From NCBI GenBank assembly GCA_020216655.1, contig JAIWNU010000022.1, positions 1-19,940 of the forward strand: a stretch of DNA of 19,940 nt. The letters run 5' to 3'. Position numbers and translations under genes: made by a program. How positions within the stretch are numbered: position 1 is the stretch's first letter; every line of letters starts with the position of its first letter. Of this stretch, positions 13,411 to 19,940 are shown piece by piece. The notes beneath the pieces were generated by a model that was not told the DNA's origin, did no database searches, and saw nothing but the letters and a program-made list of their open reading frames with translations. Source of the DNA: Treponema sp. (GTDB lineage Bacteria; Spirochaetota; Spirochaetia; Treponematales; Breznakiellaceae).

Positions 13411-14694
13411 ATCAAGAGAGGCTTACAAGATAAAAACATTATTTGGAAAAACTCATTTGGCTTCTTACCTCGATTTAGCTTTGTACTTCTGACTTTCCTA
13501 CTTTACACTCTAGCAGCAGCTCGCTTTAGCCAGGATTACATGGGATTAATGCAGGATAATCCTTTTAACCAGGTTAGACTTGTATTTTTCGTATTAATAA
13601 GCCTCGCTCCGTTTTTGTTTATCCCTGTTGTGCCGGTTATTAACGGGGCAGCTTTAGGAAGTCTTGGCTGCATACTCTTTATCGCATTGGCTGTGGGAGC
13701 AGACCTTTCTCTTTTATTACCTATCATGTTTCCCCTGCTCTATGCTGTATCGCTGCAATTACCATACTTACAGACTCTTTTCTGGATTCTCCTTGCTAAT
13801 ACAAGCGTACTATTTGCCCTCAACACCCATACAGCTTGGGGAGCTCTTGTGAATGCAGGGACTATTTACAATAAACTTATGTTCGCGATCATTTCAGTTA
13901 TTGTGGCATTCCTATTTCTATTATTAAAATGGCAATATTTGCATATTAAAAACCTGACCACTTCTATAGATAGACTTGATAGAGCTTACCAAAAAGTAGT
14001 AGATGCAAATCTCGATTTTCAAACCTATGCATTATTTGCCCGTGAGGAAGCCATGGAAAAAGAGCGGCGAAGGCTCGCCGGGGAACTCCATGATATCATC
14101 GGGTATTCACTGACTAACGTTATCATGCTGATACAGGCGGCCCAGATTGGTAAAGGAGACAGTGAACAGACCCATGCTATACTTGAAAAGGCTCGGCTTC
14201 ATGCGGATGAAAGTCTAAAGGAAGCACGGAATACCTTGGCAACCTTGCGCTCTGAACCAGTAGATCGGCCTCGGGGGGCAAACTTGTTCCTCAAGCTAAC
14301 CCAGACATTTCAAGAGGTTACAGGTGTTAATATATCTGTAGATTTTGCGAATATGCCTCCTCTGTTGCCGGTAAAAACAGAAAAAATAATTTATCGTCTC
14401 ATACAGGAAGGACTGACCAATGCTTTCCGGCATGGAAAGGCGAGCGAAATACATATAAGCTTTTGGTATGAACTAAAAAGCATTACCTTACGCATCCGCG
14501 ATAATGGAAATGGGGGATCCTCTCATATAAATCAGGATACGGAACAAAGAGTAGATCGGCCAGGTATTGGACTGGCGGGCCTGAGAGAGCAAGTAGAACA
14601 ACTGGGGGGTTACTTTGCAGCAGGAGCGACTTCAGGCGGTTTTATTCTACAAGCCTCCATTCCGGTACAAGAAATTGAAGAGGGAAATAAATAA
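13405..14694 (+). CDS. Membrane sensor histidine kinase, HisKA_3 (NarL/LiaS/DesK type)
   Basis: A 429-residue sensor kinase. About six membrane helices fill residues 23-175, with almost no extracytoplasmic domain, so the signal is probably sensed in the membrane or by a partner protein. A coiled linker (180-220) leads to the phosphorylation motif RRRLAGELHDIIGYSL with phosphoacceptor His229. The ATPase domain has the N box (EGLTNAFRHGKAS, Asn339), the D/G1 motif DNGNGG (366-371) and GIGLAGL (387-393). It phosphorylates the response regulator encoded next, whose ATG overlaps this stop by one base (TAATG). The sugar ABC genes that follow suggest a role in nutrient uptake control. The start lacks a Shine-Dalgarno (see promoter entry). 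Confidence 0.92.
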   Translation: MSIKRGLQDKNIIWKNSFGFLPRFSFVLLTFLLYTLAAARFSQDYMGLMQDNPFNQVRLVFFVLISLAPFLFIPVVPVINGAALGSLGCILFIALAVGADLSLLLPIMFPLLYAVSLQLPYLQTLFWILLANTSVLFALNTHTAWGALVNAGTIYNKLMFAIISVIVAFLFLLLKWQYLHIKNLTTSIDRLDRAYQKVVDANLDFQTYALFAREEAMEKERRRLAGELHDIIGYSLTNVIMLIQAAQIGKGDSEQTHAILEKARLHADESLKEARNTLATLRSEPVDRPRGANLFLKLTQTFQEVTGVNISVDFANMPPLLPVKTEKIIYRLIQEGLTNAFRHGKASEIHISFWYELKSITLRIRDNGNGGSSHINQDTEQRVDRPGIGLAGLREQVEQLGGYFAAGATSGGFILQASIPVQEIEEGNK

Positions 14695-15395
14695 TGAAAG
14701 ATCAAATAAAAATTTTACTTGCCGATGACCAATACTTGTTCCTTGAAAGTTTAAAACTTGTACTAGAAAGTCTGGCCGATGACCTTAAAGTCGTTGGCAC
14801 TGTTGGGAATGGAGAAGAGGCCCTTGTCTTCCTTGAACAGGAACAGGTTGATGTGGCTTTGCTTGATGTTCGGATGCCCATCATGGACGGGGTGCAGGCA
14901 GCAGGCGAAATTCATAAACGTTGGCCTTCGGTCTCGATCATCATGCTCACCACCTTTGAGGATGATGAGTATGTATCAGAGGCTTTAAAGCGGGGCGCTC
15001 AAGGCTATCTCTTAAAAAACATCGCCCCTCACATGCTGGTTTCAGCTATACGGGCTGTCCGGGACGGTTCTATTCTGATTGCCCCGGATTTGGCAGGGCA
15101 CCTCGCCCAGGCACTGGCGAGTGTAAATAACACGGGAGGTCCAAATGCTTTCGGAAATAAAATGTCTGGATCTCTTCGGCTTCCTGATTGGTATTACAGC
15201 CTTACTCCCCGAGACAAAACTATTATAGGCTTTATCCTGAGAGGGATGACTAATAAAGAGATTGCCGCAGCAGCTCACTTGGGAGAACAAACGGTTCGTA
15301 ATTATATTTCTGCCATATATGACAAGCTACAAGTATCGGACCGCAGAGAAGCTATTAATGTCCTGCGTTCTATTGATCCATGCTGGTTTGTATAA
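14694..15395 (+). CDS. Response regulator, NarL/FixJ family (LuxR-type HTH)
   Basis: A 233-residue transcription regulator. The receiver domain (1-125) has the acidic pair D11/D12, phosphoacceptor Asp58 (VALLDVRMPIMDG), Thr86/87 and Lys108 (GYLLKN). A linker of about 40 residues precedes the LuxR-type helix-turn-helix (about 168-225: LTPRDKTIIGFILRGMTNKE, then EQTVRNYISAIYDKLQVSDR). It is translated from an ATG overlapping the kinase stop, with GAGGGA upstream. Cognate partner is the preceding kinase. Likely targets are its own operon (palindrome at 13393-13410) and the importer genes starting 140 nt downstream, but I could not find the same palindrome before the importer. Confidence 0.92.
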   Translation: MKDQIKILLADDQYLFLESLKLVLESLADDLKVVGTVGNGEEALVFLEQEQVDVALLDVRMPIMDGVQAAGEIHKRWPSVSIIMLTTFEDDEYVSEALKRGAQGYLLKNIAPHMLVSAIRAVRDGSILIAPDLAGHLAQALASVNNTGGPNAFGNKMSGSLRLPDWYYSLTPRDKTIIGFILRGMTNKEIAAAAHLGEQTVRNYISAIYDKLQVSDRREAINVLRSIDPCWFV

Positions 15396-15402
15396 AAGCA
15401 GG

Positions 15403-15429
15403 ACTTTTAGTGATAATTACCTAAAAAGT
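15403..15429 (+). other. Imperfect stem-loop after the response regulator gene
   Basis: ACTTTTAG and CTAAAAAGT pair with one bulged A around a 10-nt loop, 8 nt after the stop codon. It is AT-rich and lacks a following T-run, so termination is doubtful. The rest of the 140-nt gap to the binding-protein gene holds a small CCCTTT/AAAGGG hairpin (15492-15507), and I find no convincing promoter. Confidence 0.3.
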
Positions 15430-15535
15430 ACAAATTCAATTACATCCGTAACTATGCTACCGCCAATTTTAGCCTGATACTACAGCCATGACCCTTTATA
15501 AAAAGGGGACAGATTCTTGATAAAAGGAGCATACT

Positions 15536-16816
15536 ATGAAAAAGGTATTGATGATCCTTGCGATGCTTACACTACTCATAAACGGGGTGCAGGTTTTTGC
15601 AAGCGGAACAACTGATTCAGCTGCCGGAGGGGCAAAAGAAAAGGTCAAACTTGTTATGGGATCCTGGCGGGCTGATGATGTAGAACAAATGAAGGGGCTT
15701 TTGACAGAATATACAAAAACCCATCCCAATGTAATTATTGAATTCAAACCCACAAATCCACCGGATTATAATGCAACCTTACGGCTCCAGCTTACGAGTG
15801 GTACAGGGCCAGATCTTATGTACGCCCGGTCTTATGCAACAGGTGTTCAGCTATTTAATGACGGTTTCTTCGCTGATGTTTCTAACATTCCCGGTCTCAA
15901 GGAAAATTTTACTGAAGGGGCTCGTTCTCCTTGGATGACCGCTGATGGCAAATCCTTCGCAGTTCCCTTCGTTGCAGTATCTCACGGTGTTTACTACAAT
16001 AAGGACATTTTTGCAAAGCTGGGCCTTAAAGTACCTGAAACTTGGGAAGACTTCCTTTCAGTCTGTGCAAAAATAAAAGCTGCGGGTATTACCCCCGTTG
16101 CAAACAGTCTGGGCGATGAATGGGATATAGCCGAAGTTGTCTTTATGAGTATTGCCCCCAACTTTATTGGCGGCCGCGAAGGCCGACTTGCTTATGAAAG
16201 TGGTAAAAGGCCATGGAATGATGCCAATATGGTCGCTGCCTTCCAGGCTATGAAGGATCTTGTTCCATATCTTCCTGCGGGCTTCGAAGCCCTCACCTAT
16301 AACGATTCAAATGCTCTCTTTGCTACAGGAAAGGCCGCCATGTATTTCGATGGTTCCTGGTCCTTGGGAACCTTTAAAGATGTCCCATTTCAATGGGGTG
16401 TTTTTGCACCGCCGCCACCTAAAGGCAAAGCTCCTCAACTCTGCTTCCATGCTGATGCGGGTATTGCTATAAATACCAAAACAAAGTACCCCAAAGAAGC
16501 AGCTGAATTTCTTGCATGGATTGCTTCCAAGGAAGGCGCGGCTATCGCAGCCAAATATCTACCTACGGGCTTTTATCCTATGATAAATGCTCAGATAAGC
16601 ATTGCAGATCCTCATGCTAATGAAATGCTCGCTCTTAACAAAGGTCGAGGCCTCGATGTCCGGCTTGCTTGGCCGCGGCTCATGGAAGGCGAACCTTCGG
16701 GGTACAATCTTATTATGTACGGATCAATCCAAGTTATGAAGGGAATTAAGACCCCCCAACAAGCAGCGGATGACCTTGCTGCAGGTCTTGCAAAATGGTT
16801 CAAACCAGCTAAATAA
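15536..16816 (+). CDS. ABC transporter solute-binding protein, family 1 (sugar)
   Basis: A 426-residue periplasmic sugar-binding protein. The signal peptide is MKKVLMILAMLTLLINGVQVFA, with likely cleavage after VFA; there is no lipobox cysteine. The mature protein has the two-lobed SBP_bac_1 pattern: KLVMGSWRADD opening the first lobe, GTGPDLMYARSYA, the hinge region FAVPFVAVSHGVYYNKDIFAKLGLKVPETW, AAMYFDGSWSLG and a C-terminal helix ending LAKWFKP. Such proteins bind mono- or oligosaccharides and deliver them to MalF/MalG-type permeases, encoded next. The exact sugar cannot be told. AGGAG is 7 nt before the ATG. A strong stem-loop follows the stop codon and probably sets higher expression of this gene than of the permeases. 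Confidence 0.92.
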   Translation: MKKVLMILAMLTLLINGVQVFASGTTDSAAGGAKEKVKLVMGSWRADDVEQMKGLLTEYTKTHPNVIIEFKPTNPPDYNATLRLQLTSGTGPDLMYARSYATGVQLFNDGFFADVSNIPGLKENFTEGARSPWMTADGKSFAVPFVAVSHGVYYNKDIFAKLGLKVPETWEDFLSVCAKIKAAGITPVANSLGDEWDIAEVVFMSIAPNFIGGREGRLAYESGKRPWNDANMVAAFQAMKDLVPYLPAGFEALTYNDSNALFATGKAAMYFDGSWSLGTFKDVPFQWGVFAPPPPKGKAPQLCFHADAGIAINTKTKYPKEAAEFLAWIASKEGAAIAAKYLPTGFYPMINAQISIADPHANEMLALNKGRGLDVRLAWPRLMEGEPSGYNLIMYGSIQVMKGIKTPQQAADDLAAGLAKWFKPAK

Positions 16817-16833
16817 CCGTTAAAAATCAATAA

Positions 16834-16865
16834 GAGATGTCCGACATATCCATCTCGGACATCTC
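16834..16865 (+). other. Intercistronic stem-loop between binding-protein and permease genes
   Basis: GAGATGTCCGA and TCGGACATCTC form a perfect 11-bp stem with a 10-nt loop, 17 nt after the binding-protein stop. No T-run follows. Comparable hairpins between malE-like and malF-like genes protect the upstream mRNA or reduce read-through, so the binding protein outnumbers the permeases. That role here is inferred from position. Confidence 0.65.
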
Positions 16866-16896
16866 CAGATATCGGAATACAACCAGGAGTACCAGG

Positions 16897-17850
16897 ATGA
16901 TATCACAATATAGACAAAGGACATTTCAGCAGCGTACAAACACAGCCTTTAAATGGTCGGTATATCTGGTACCAGCTCTGCTCATCTATACCGTATTTAT
17001 GGCGTTTCCACTTTTTGATTCGGTTCGGCTTTCCTTTTTTAAATCCGGTTCTTTTTTATCGAGAGACTTTATCGGATTTGATAATTATAACCGACTGTTT
17101 TTTGATAAACAGAATGCTCTACGATTCTGGAGCGCCTTTGGTAATACCTGGTACTTTTTCTTTATCCATATGGTGGTACAAAATATTCTTGGAATTCTCT
17201 TTGCAATACTGTTAATGGAAAAGGGACTCAAAGGTTCTGGGATTTATCGAACTATTATTTTTATTCCTGCAACCTTAGCCGTGTTAGTTACCGGATACCT
17301 CTGGAAACTAATATTAAATCCCCAATGGGGAGCTCTTGCGGTATTGCTTAAATCTATAGGGCTTGAACAGCTTTCTTTACCATGGCTGGGAGATGCCCGC
17401 TATGCCTTGACTACAGTGTCTCTGGTATCAGCCTGGCAATGGGTCGGGATGCCAACTATGATGTTTCTCGCAGGTCTGCAAAATATTAGTGATGATATGT
17501 ACGAAGTTGCTGAAATAGCCGGCGCAAACAAGTGGCAAACCTTTTGGTTTATCACTCTTCCGCTTCTTAGGCCTGTAATAGGTATCGTAACAATCCTTAC
17601 CTTTGTAGGAAACTTTAATGCCTTTGACGTAGTCTTTGCAATGGAAAATGTAAACGGAGCGCCTCTATATTCAACGGATATTATGGGAACACTATTCTAT
17701 CGGGTTGGTATTGCGGGTCAACACCCAGTGAGCATTCCCGATCCCGGAATGGGTTCCGCAATAGCGACTACTACATTCTTATTACTTGCATTTGGATCTG
17801 CTCTGGTACTGCGATTTACTAGCGAATCTTCTGAAAGGCAGGTATTATAA
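16897..17850 (+). CDS. ABC sugar transporter permease (MalF type)
   Basis: A 317-residue inner-membrane permease of the sugar-importer (CUT1) class. Six membrane helices begin near residue 20 (VYLVPALLIYTVFMAFPLF). The conserved cytoplasmic EAA loop that docks the ATPase is at about 202-225 (YEVAEIAGANKWQTFWFITL). The start at 16897 is chosen because AGGAG lies 7 nt upstream. An in-frame ATG at 16837 falls inside the intercistronic hairpin and has no ribosome site. It pairs with the following permease, whose ATG overlaps this stop (TAATG). No ATP-binding subunit is encoded in the cluster, so a shared ATPase from elsewhere in the genome is expected. Confidence 0.92.
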   Translation: MISQYRQRTFQQRTNTAFKWSVYLVPALLIYTVFMAFPLFDSVRLSFFKSGSFLSRDFIGFDNYNRLFFDKQNALRFWSAFGNTWYFFFIHMVVQNILGILFAILLMEKGLKGSGIYRTIIFIPATLAVLVTGYLWKLILNPQWGALAVLLKSIGLEQLSLPWLGDARYALTTVSLVSAWQWVGMPTMMFLAGLQNISDDMYEVAEIAGANKWQTFWFITLPLLRPVIGIVTILTFVGNFNAFDVVFAMENVNGAPLYSTDIMGTLFYRVGIAGQHPVSIPDPGMGSAIATTTFLLLAFGSALVLRFTSESSERQVL

Positions 17851-18674
17851 TGAAAAATAAAACAATGCACGCTGTCGCACATGGAGTGCTATCAATATGG
17901 TCTATCCTCGTTCTTTTCCCTTTATGGACCATGGTTGTTAATTCTTTTAAGCAAAAATACGATATTTATCAGGACCCTTTTGGTCTTCCAAATACTTGGA
18001 ATTTTCAAAGTTACCTTTCGGTACTGCAAGATAGCGACTTTGTCTTATTTTTTAGGAACAGTCTTTTTGTGACCATTGGTTCAATTCTAGCGGTACTCCT
18101 TTTCGGATCTTTGGCAGCCTATGCGCTAGCTAACTGGCGAGACAAAGCAAGCCGCTGGATATACGCTTTCTTTATTGCGGGTATGATGCTACCAATCAAG
18201 ATTGGTTCTATTAGGCTACTCCAAATGGTTAAGGTATTAGGAATTATTAATACAATTTACAGTCTATTTCCCGTTTATATTGCAATGGGACTCCCCATCG
18301 CAGTATTTGTACTCACCGAGTTTATCCGCGAAATTCCCTACGAACTGACTGAAGCTGCAGTTATTGACGGAGCAGGAAGGTTTAAAATTTTTCACTCAAT
18401 TATTATCCACCTGCTTAGGCCTGCTTTGGCCACTGTTGCAATTTTTAATCTTGTTCCCTTTTGGAACGATCTCTGGTTTCCCCTTATTTTCATCAATAGC
18501 GACAAACATAAGACGTTGCTCCTGGGGGTAACCCGCCTTTTTGGCCAGTATCAAACTGACTGGTCTAAAATACTTGCAGTCCTTACGCTAGCAGCCGTAC
18601 CGGTTATACTGTTGTACCTTTCTATGTCCAAACAGTTTATTAAAGGTCTTACAGCTGGAGCAGTTAAAGGGTAA
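17850..18674 (+). CDS. ABC sugar transporter permease (MalG type)
   Basis: A 274-residue inner-membrane permease, partner of the preceding one. The N-terminus (WSILVLFPLWTMVVNSFKQ) and the region with GMMLPIKIGSIRLL followed by LFPVYIAMGLPIAVFVL are typical of MalG-type CUT1 permeases. The EAA loop is at about 164-191 (YELTEAAVIDGAGRFKIFHS), and the C-terminus ends FIKGLTAGAVKG, as is common in the family. Translation is coupled to the upstream gene by a 1-nt overlap. It is the last gene of the importer cluster; no ATPase gene or sugar-processing enzyme follows. Confidence 0.92.
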   Translation: MKNKTMHAVAHGVLSIWSILVLFPLWTMVVNSFKQKYDIYQDPFGLPNTWNFQSYLSVLQDSDFVLFFRNSLFVTIGSILAVLLFGSLAAYALANWRDKASRWIYAFFIAGMMLPIKIGSIRLLQMVKVLGIINTIYSLFPVYIAMGLPIAVFVLTEFIREIPYELTEAAVIDGAGRFKIFHSIIIHLLRPALATVAIFNLVPFWNDLWFPLIFINSDKHKTLLLGVTRLFGQYQTDWSKILAVLTLAAVPVILLYLSMSKQFIKGLTAGAVKG

Positions 18675-18688
18675 ATATTTATCGACAG

Positions 18689-18734
18689 TTGTCTCTTTGG
18701 GCCTGTTCTGCTATGCTTGAGCGAGGAGCAGAAC
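18689..18734 (+). promoter_or_regulatory. Extended -10 promoter and inverted repeat before the DRTGG gene
   Basis: TTGTCT (18689-18694) and TATGCT (18712-18717) have a 17-nt spacer, and TGC just before the -10 makes it extended. An 8-bp inverted repeat, GTTCTGCT (18705-18712) and AGCAGAAC (18727-18734), places its right arm over the end of the ribosome site GAGGAG (18723-18728). Transcripts starting here would lack the left arm. Read-through transcripts from the importer genes would contain both arms. Confidence 0.6.
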
Positions 18735-18736
18735 CG

Positions 18737-19093
18737 ATGACAGTCAAAGAAGCGGTGCGCATACTGGAAGGGCAGTTTTTTTGCGGTGAGGAATGGGCCG
18801 ACACCGAAGTCCATTCAGCCTGCGGTGCGGATCTTATGAGCGATGTGATGGCCTTTGTAAAGGAACAGGTGCTGCTTCTTACCGGCCTTGTAAACCCCCA
18901 GGTTATCAGGACTGCGGAACTCATGGACATTAAAGTGATAGTTTTTGTCCGGGGTAAACACCCAACCCTGGATATGATCGATATGGCCCGGAACGCCCAG
19001 ATAATCCTGGCAGGAACCAAATTACCCATGTACCTTGCCTGCGGTAAGCTCTATGAAGGGGGCTTACGCTCAGGGGGAACCCGAAAAATCTAA
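18737..19093 (+). CDS. Small DRTGG-domain protein
   Basis: A 118-residue protein consisting almost entirely of a DRTGG domain. Supporting segments are MTVKEAVRILEGQFFCG, VHSACGADLMSDVMAFVK, LLLTGLVNPQVIRTAELMDI, IVFVRGKHP and a C-terminal ILAGTKLPMYLACGKLYEGGL. Stand-alone versions occur in clostridia and spirochaetes, often near [FeFe]-hydrogenase, serine-kinase or anti-sigma genes. Their biochemical role is unknown, and none of those partners is in this window. The ATG at 18737 is chosen because GAGGAG precedes it by 8 nt and a family-like N-terminus follows. A start at 18689 would coincide with the -35 element. The folate gene begins 2 nt after this stop, so the two are cotranscribed. Confidence 0.8.
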   Translation: MTVKEAVRILEGQFFCGEEWADTEVHSACGADLMSDVMAFVKEQVLLLTGLVNPQVIRTAELMDIKVIVFVRGKHPTLDMIDMARNAQIILAGTKLPMYLACGKLYEGGLRSGGTRKI

Positions 19094-19095
19094 TT

Positions 19096-19776
19096 ATGGG
19101 AAACCAGGAGTCCAGGGACAGTCTGGCAGAACAAAAAAAGGTTCTGCGCAGGGAGATCCGGCACAGACTGAGAGAGTTAAATCCGGAGTATCTTTTGCAG
19201 GCGGGGCTCGCCGCTGCCGTCCGGCTCGAAGAGCATCCGCTCTGGCAGAAAGCCCTCGCGGTGCTGCTCTATGCGTCCCTGCCCACCGAAATCGATACGG
19301 CTCACCTATTTCGTCTTGCCCGTCAAAGGGGTAAAAGGGTTTTCTTTCCGCGGATAACAGGAGTAGACATTCAGTTTTTTTTTTTTTTTTTTGAGAGAGA
19401 CCTGGATATACAGGGCCCACTGCGGATTCCGGAGCCGCGGACGGGCCTTATAAACTTTGCAGACTGGCTTACAGAATGCGCAAACCCGAATGGAGCACCG
19501 GTACCAGAGGCAGGCAGCAGAACCGAAGATGGAGTCCCCATCTGCGGTATTATCCCGGGCCTCGCCTTTGACCGCCAGGGGGGCCGGCTGGGCAAAGGGA
19601 AGGGCTACTATGACCGCTTCCTTTCATCAATAGAAAAGACCGTATTAGGATATCCCCCCTCTTACCCTTCCGTGAGCCTTTACACAATCGGCCTTTGCAT
19701 CCCTGAACAATTGGTAGATCAGGTTCCCCGAGGTACTTCAGATATTTTGGTTGATGAAGTGATCCTGGTACCCTAA
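19096..19776 (+). CDS. 5-formyltetrahydrofolate cyclo-ligase (with in-frame poly-T tract)
   Basis: A 226-residue cytosolic enzyme that converts 5-formyl-tetrahydrofolate to 5,10-methenyl-tetrahydrofolate using ATP. Features are the N-terminal basic helix (KKVLRREIRHRLREL), LYASLPTEIDT, RVFFPRITG, and the ATP/substrate loop GLAFDRQGGRLGKGKGYYDR. The C-terminus has ILVDEVILVP. Relatives are usually 180-200 residues; the extra length is mainly a loop of about 20 residues (NPNGAPVPEAGSRTEDG) before ICGIIPGLAF. Residues 94-99 are six phenylalanines encoded by 18 consecutive T, where relatives have a varied strand (often F-Y/F-x-V). One extra T gives an immediate TGA; one fewer gives 20 foreign codons then TAA at 19451. 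No Shine-Dalgarno precedes the ATG, so coupling to the DRTGG gene is likely. Confidence 0.9.
   Translation: MGNQESRDSLAEQKKVLRREIRHRLRELNPEYLLQAGLAAAVRLEEHPLWQKALAVLLYASLPTEIDTAHLFRLARQRGKRVFFPRITGVDIQFFFFFFERDLDIQGPLRIPEPRTGLINFADWLTECANPNGAPVPEAGSRTEDGVPICGIIPGLAFDRQGGRLGKGKGYYDRFLSSIEKTVLGYPPSYPSVSLYTIGLCIPEQLVDQVPRGTSDILVDEVILVP
19375..19392 (+). repeat. Homopolymer run of 18 T within the cyclo-ligase gene
   Basis: Eighteen uninterrupted T encode Phe94-Phe99. The reading frame before and after the tract is intact at this length. Such a run is prone to replication and transcription slippage, and also to sequencing error. Confidence 0.95.
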
Positions 19777-19840
19777 GAAGCATCGCTCAGGGACTTGCCG
19801 TGATGGCGGATATTTTTTACCTTTGTGTAAGAGGTATACT

Positions 19841-19940
19841 ATGGCACGAATAAAAAGCGCCCTTGAACTAGCATTGGAACGCACCGAATCGGTTAAAAGT
19901 GACAAGGAAAGCATTGAACTCTATGAACTTAAGCGGGAGG
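19841..19940 (+). CDS. N-terminal fragment of an unrecognised protein (3' end outside window)
   Basis: The first 33 codons of a gene running off the window. The product begins MARIKSALEL and continues as a highly charged, helical stretch (ERTESVKSDKESIELYELKRE), suggesting a coiled-coil or helical start. I recall this kind of N-terminus from small conserved spirochaete proteins but cannot confirm a family or function. GAGG lies 6 nt before the ATG. It follows the cyclo-ligase gene after a 64-nt gap with no clear promoter or terminator. Confidence 0.7.
   Translation, partial: MARIKSALELALERTESVKSDKESIELYELKRE

Noticed and set aside
15396..15535. Sigma70 promoter for the binding-protein gene
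   Set aside because: Several -10-like hexamers occur (TATGCT at 15453, TATAAA at 15497), but none has an acceptable -35 at 16-18 nt.
16837..16896. Upstream ATG for the first permease
   Set aside because: It lies within the intercistronic hairpin, lacks a ribosome site, and adds residues (SDISISDISRYR) not expected in the family.
19375..19392. T-run read as a transcription terminator
   Set aside because: No GC-rich hairpin directly precedes it, and it lies mid-gene with an open frame on both sides.

Overview
The window looks like chromosomal DNA of a spirochaete, probably a Treponema-type (Spirochaetales) bacterium of moderate G+C. This is an inference from the gene repertoire: a lipoprotein signal ending LTSC, solute-binding-protein sugar transporters encoded without their own ATPase, a small DRTGG protein, and a downstream gene fragment starting MARIKSALEL, which I recall from spirochaetes but cannot verify here. 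I see no phage, insertion sequence or CRISPR array. The one accessory-looking gene is an AT-richer AAA/DUF4143 ATPase.

Layout. (1) 1-713: 3' part of a UDP-glucose 6-dehydrogenase gene. It converges on, and overlaps by 13 nt, a minus-strand operon running 4042 to 701: a glycosyltransferase fused to a PlsC acyltransferase, a lipoprotein of unknown function, and a small NIF3/YqfO-like protein. (2) 4151-6578: a Nudix hydrolase and a SulP anion transporter with a STAS domain. (3) 6722-11767: a heterodimeric ABC exporter (overlapping genes), a flavodoxin-like protein and an aldo/keto reductase. (4) 11842-13170: the AAA/DUF4143 ATPase, then a tRNA-Asn(GTT) on the minus strand with a near-consensus promoter and a strong terminator. 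(5) 13405-18674: a NarL-type two-component pair followed by a sugar ABC importer (binding protein and two permeases). (6) 18737-19940: a DRTGG protein, a 5-formyltetrahydrofolate cyclo-ligase, and the start of an unrecognised gene.

How the genes may work together: the fusion protein and its two operon partners suggest envelope glycolipid or lipid work. The sensor kinase and regulator directly precede the importer and are its most likely regulators. The importer must borrow an ATPase from elsewhere.

Two things stand out. First, several genes (SulP, ABC exporter, AAA/DUF4143, histidine kinase) have sigma70-like promoters placed so that transcription would begin at or within a few bases of the start codon, with no Shine-Dalgarno sequence. 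Other genes here have clear ones. This suggests a class of leaderless mRNAs, and three of the four carry inverted repeats over the promoter or start. Second, the folate gene contains an uninterrupted run of 18 T within its coding frame, which would behave as a slippage switch if it is real.
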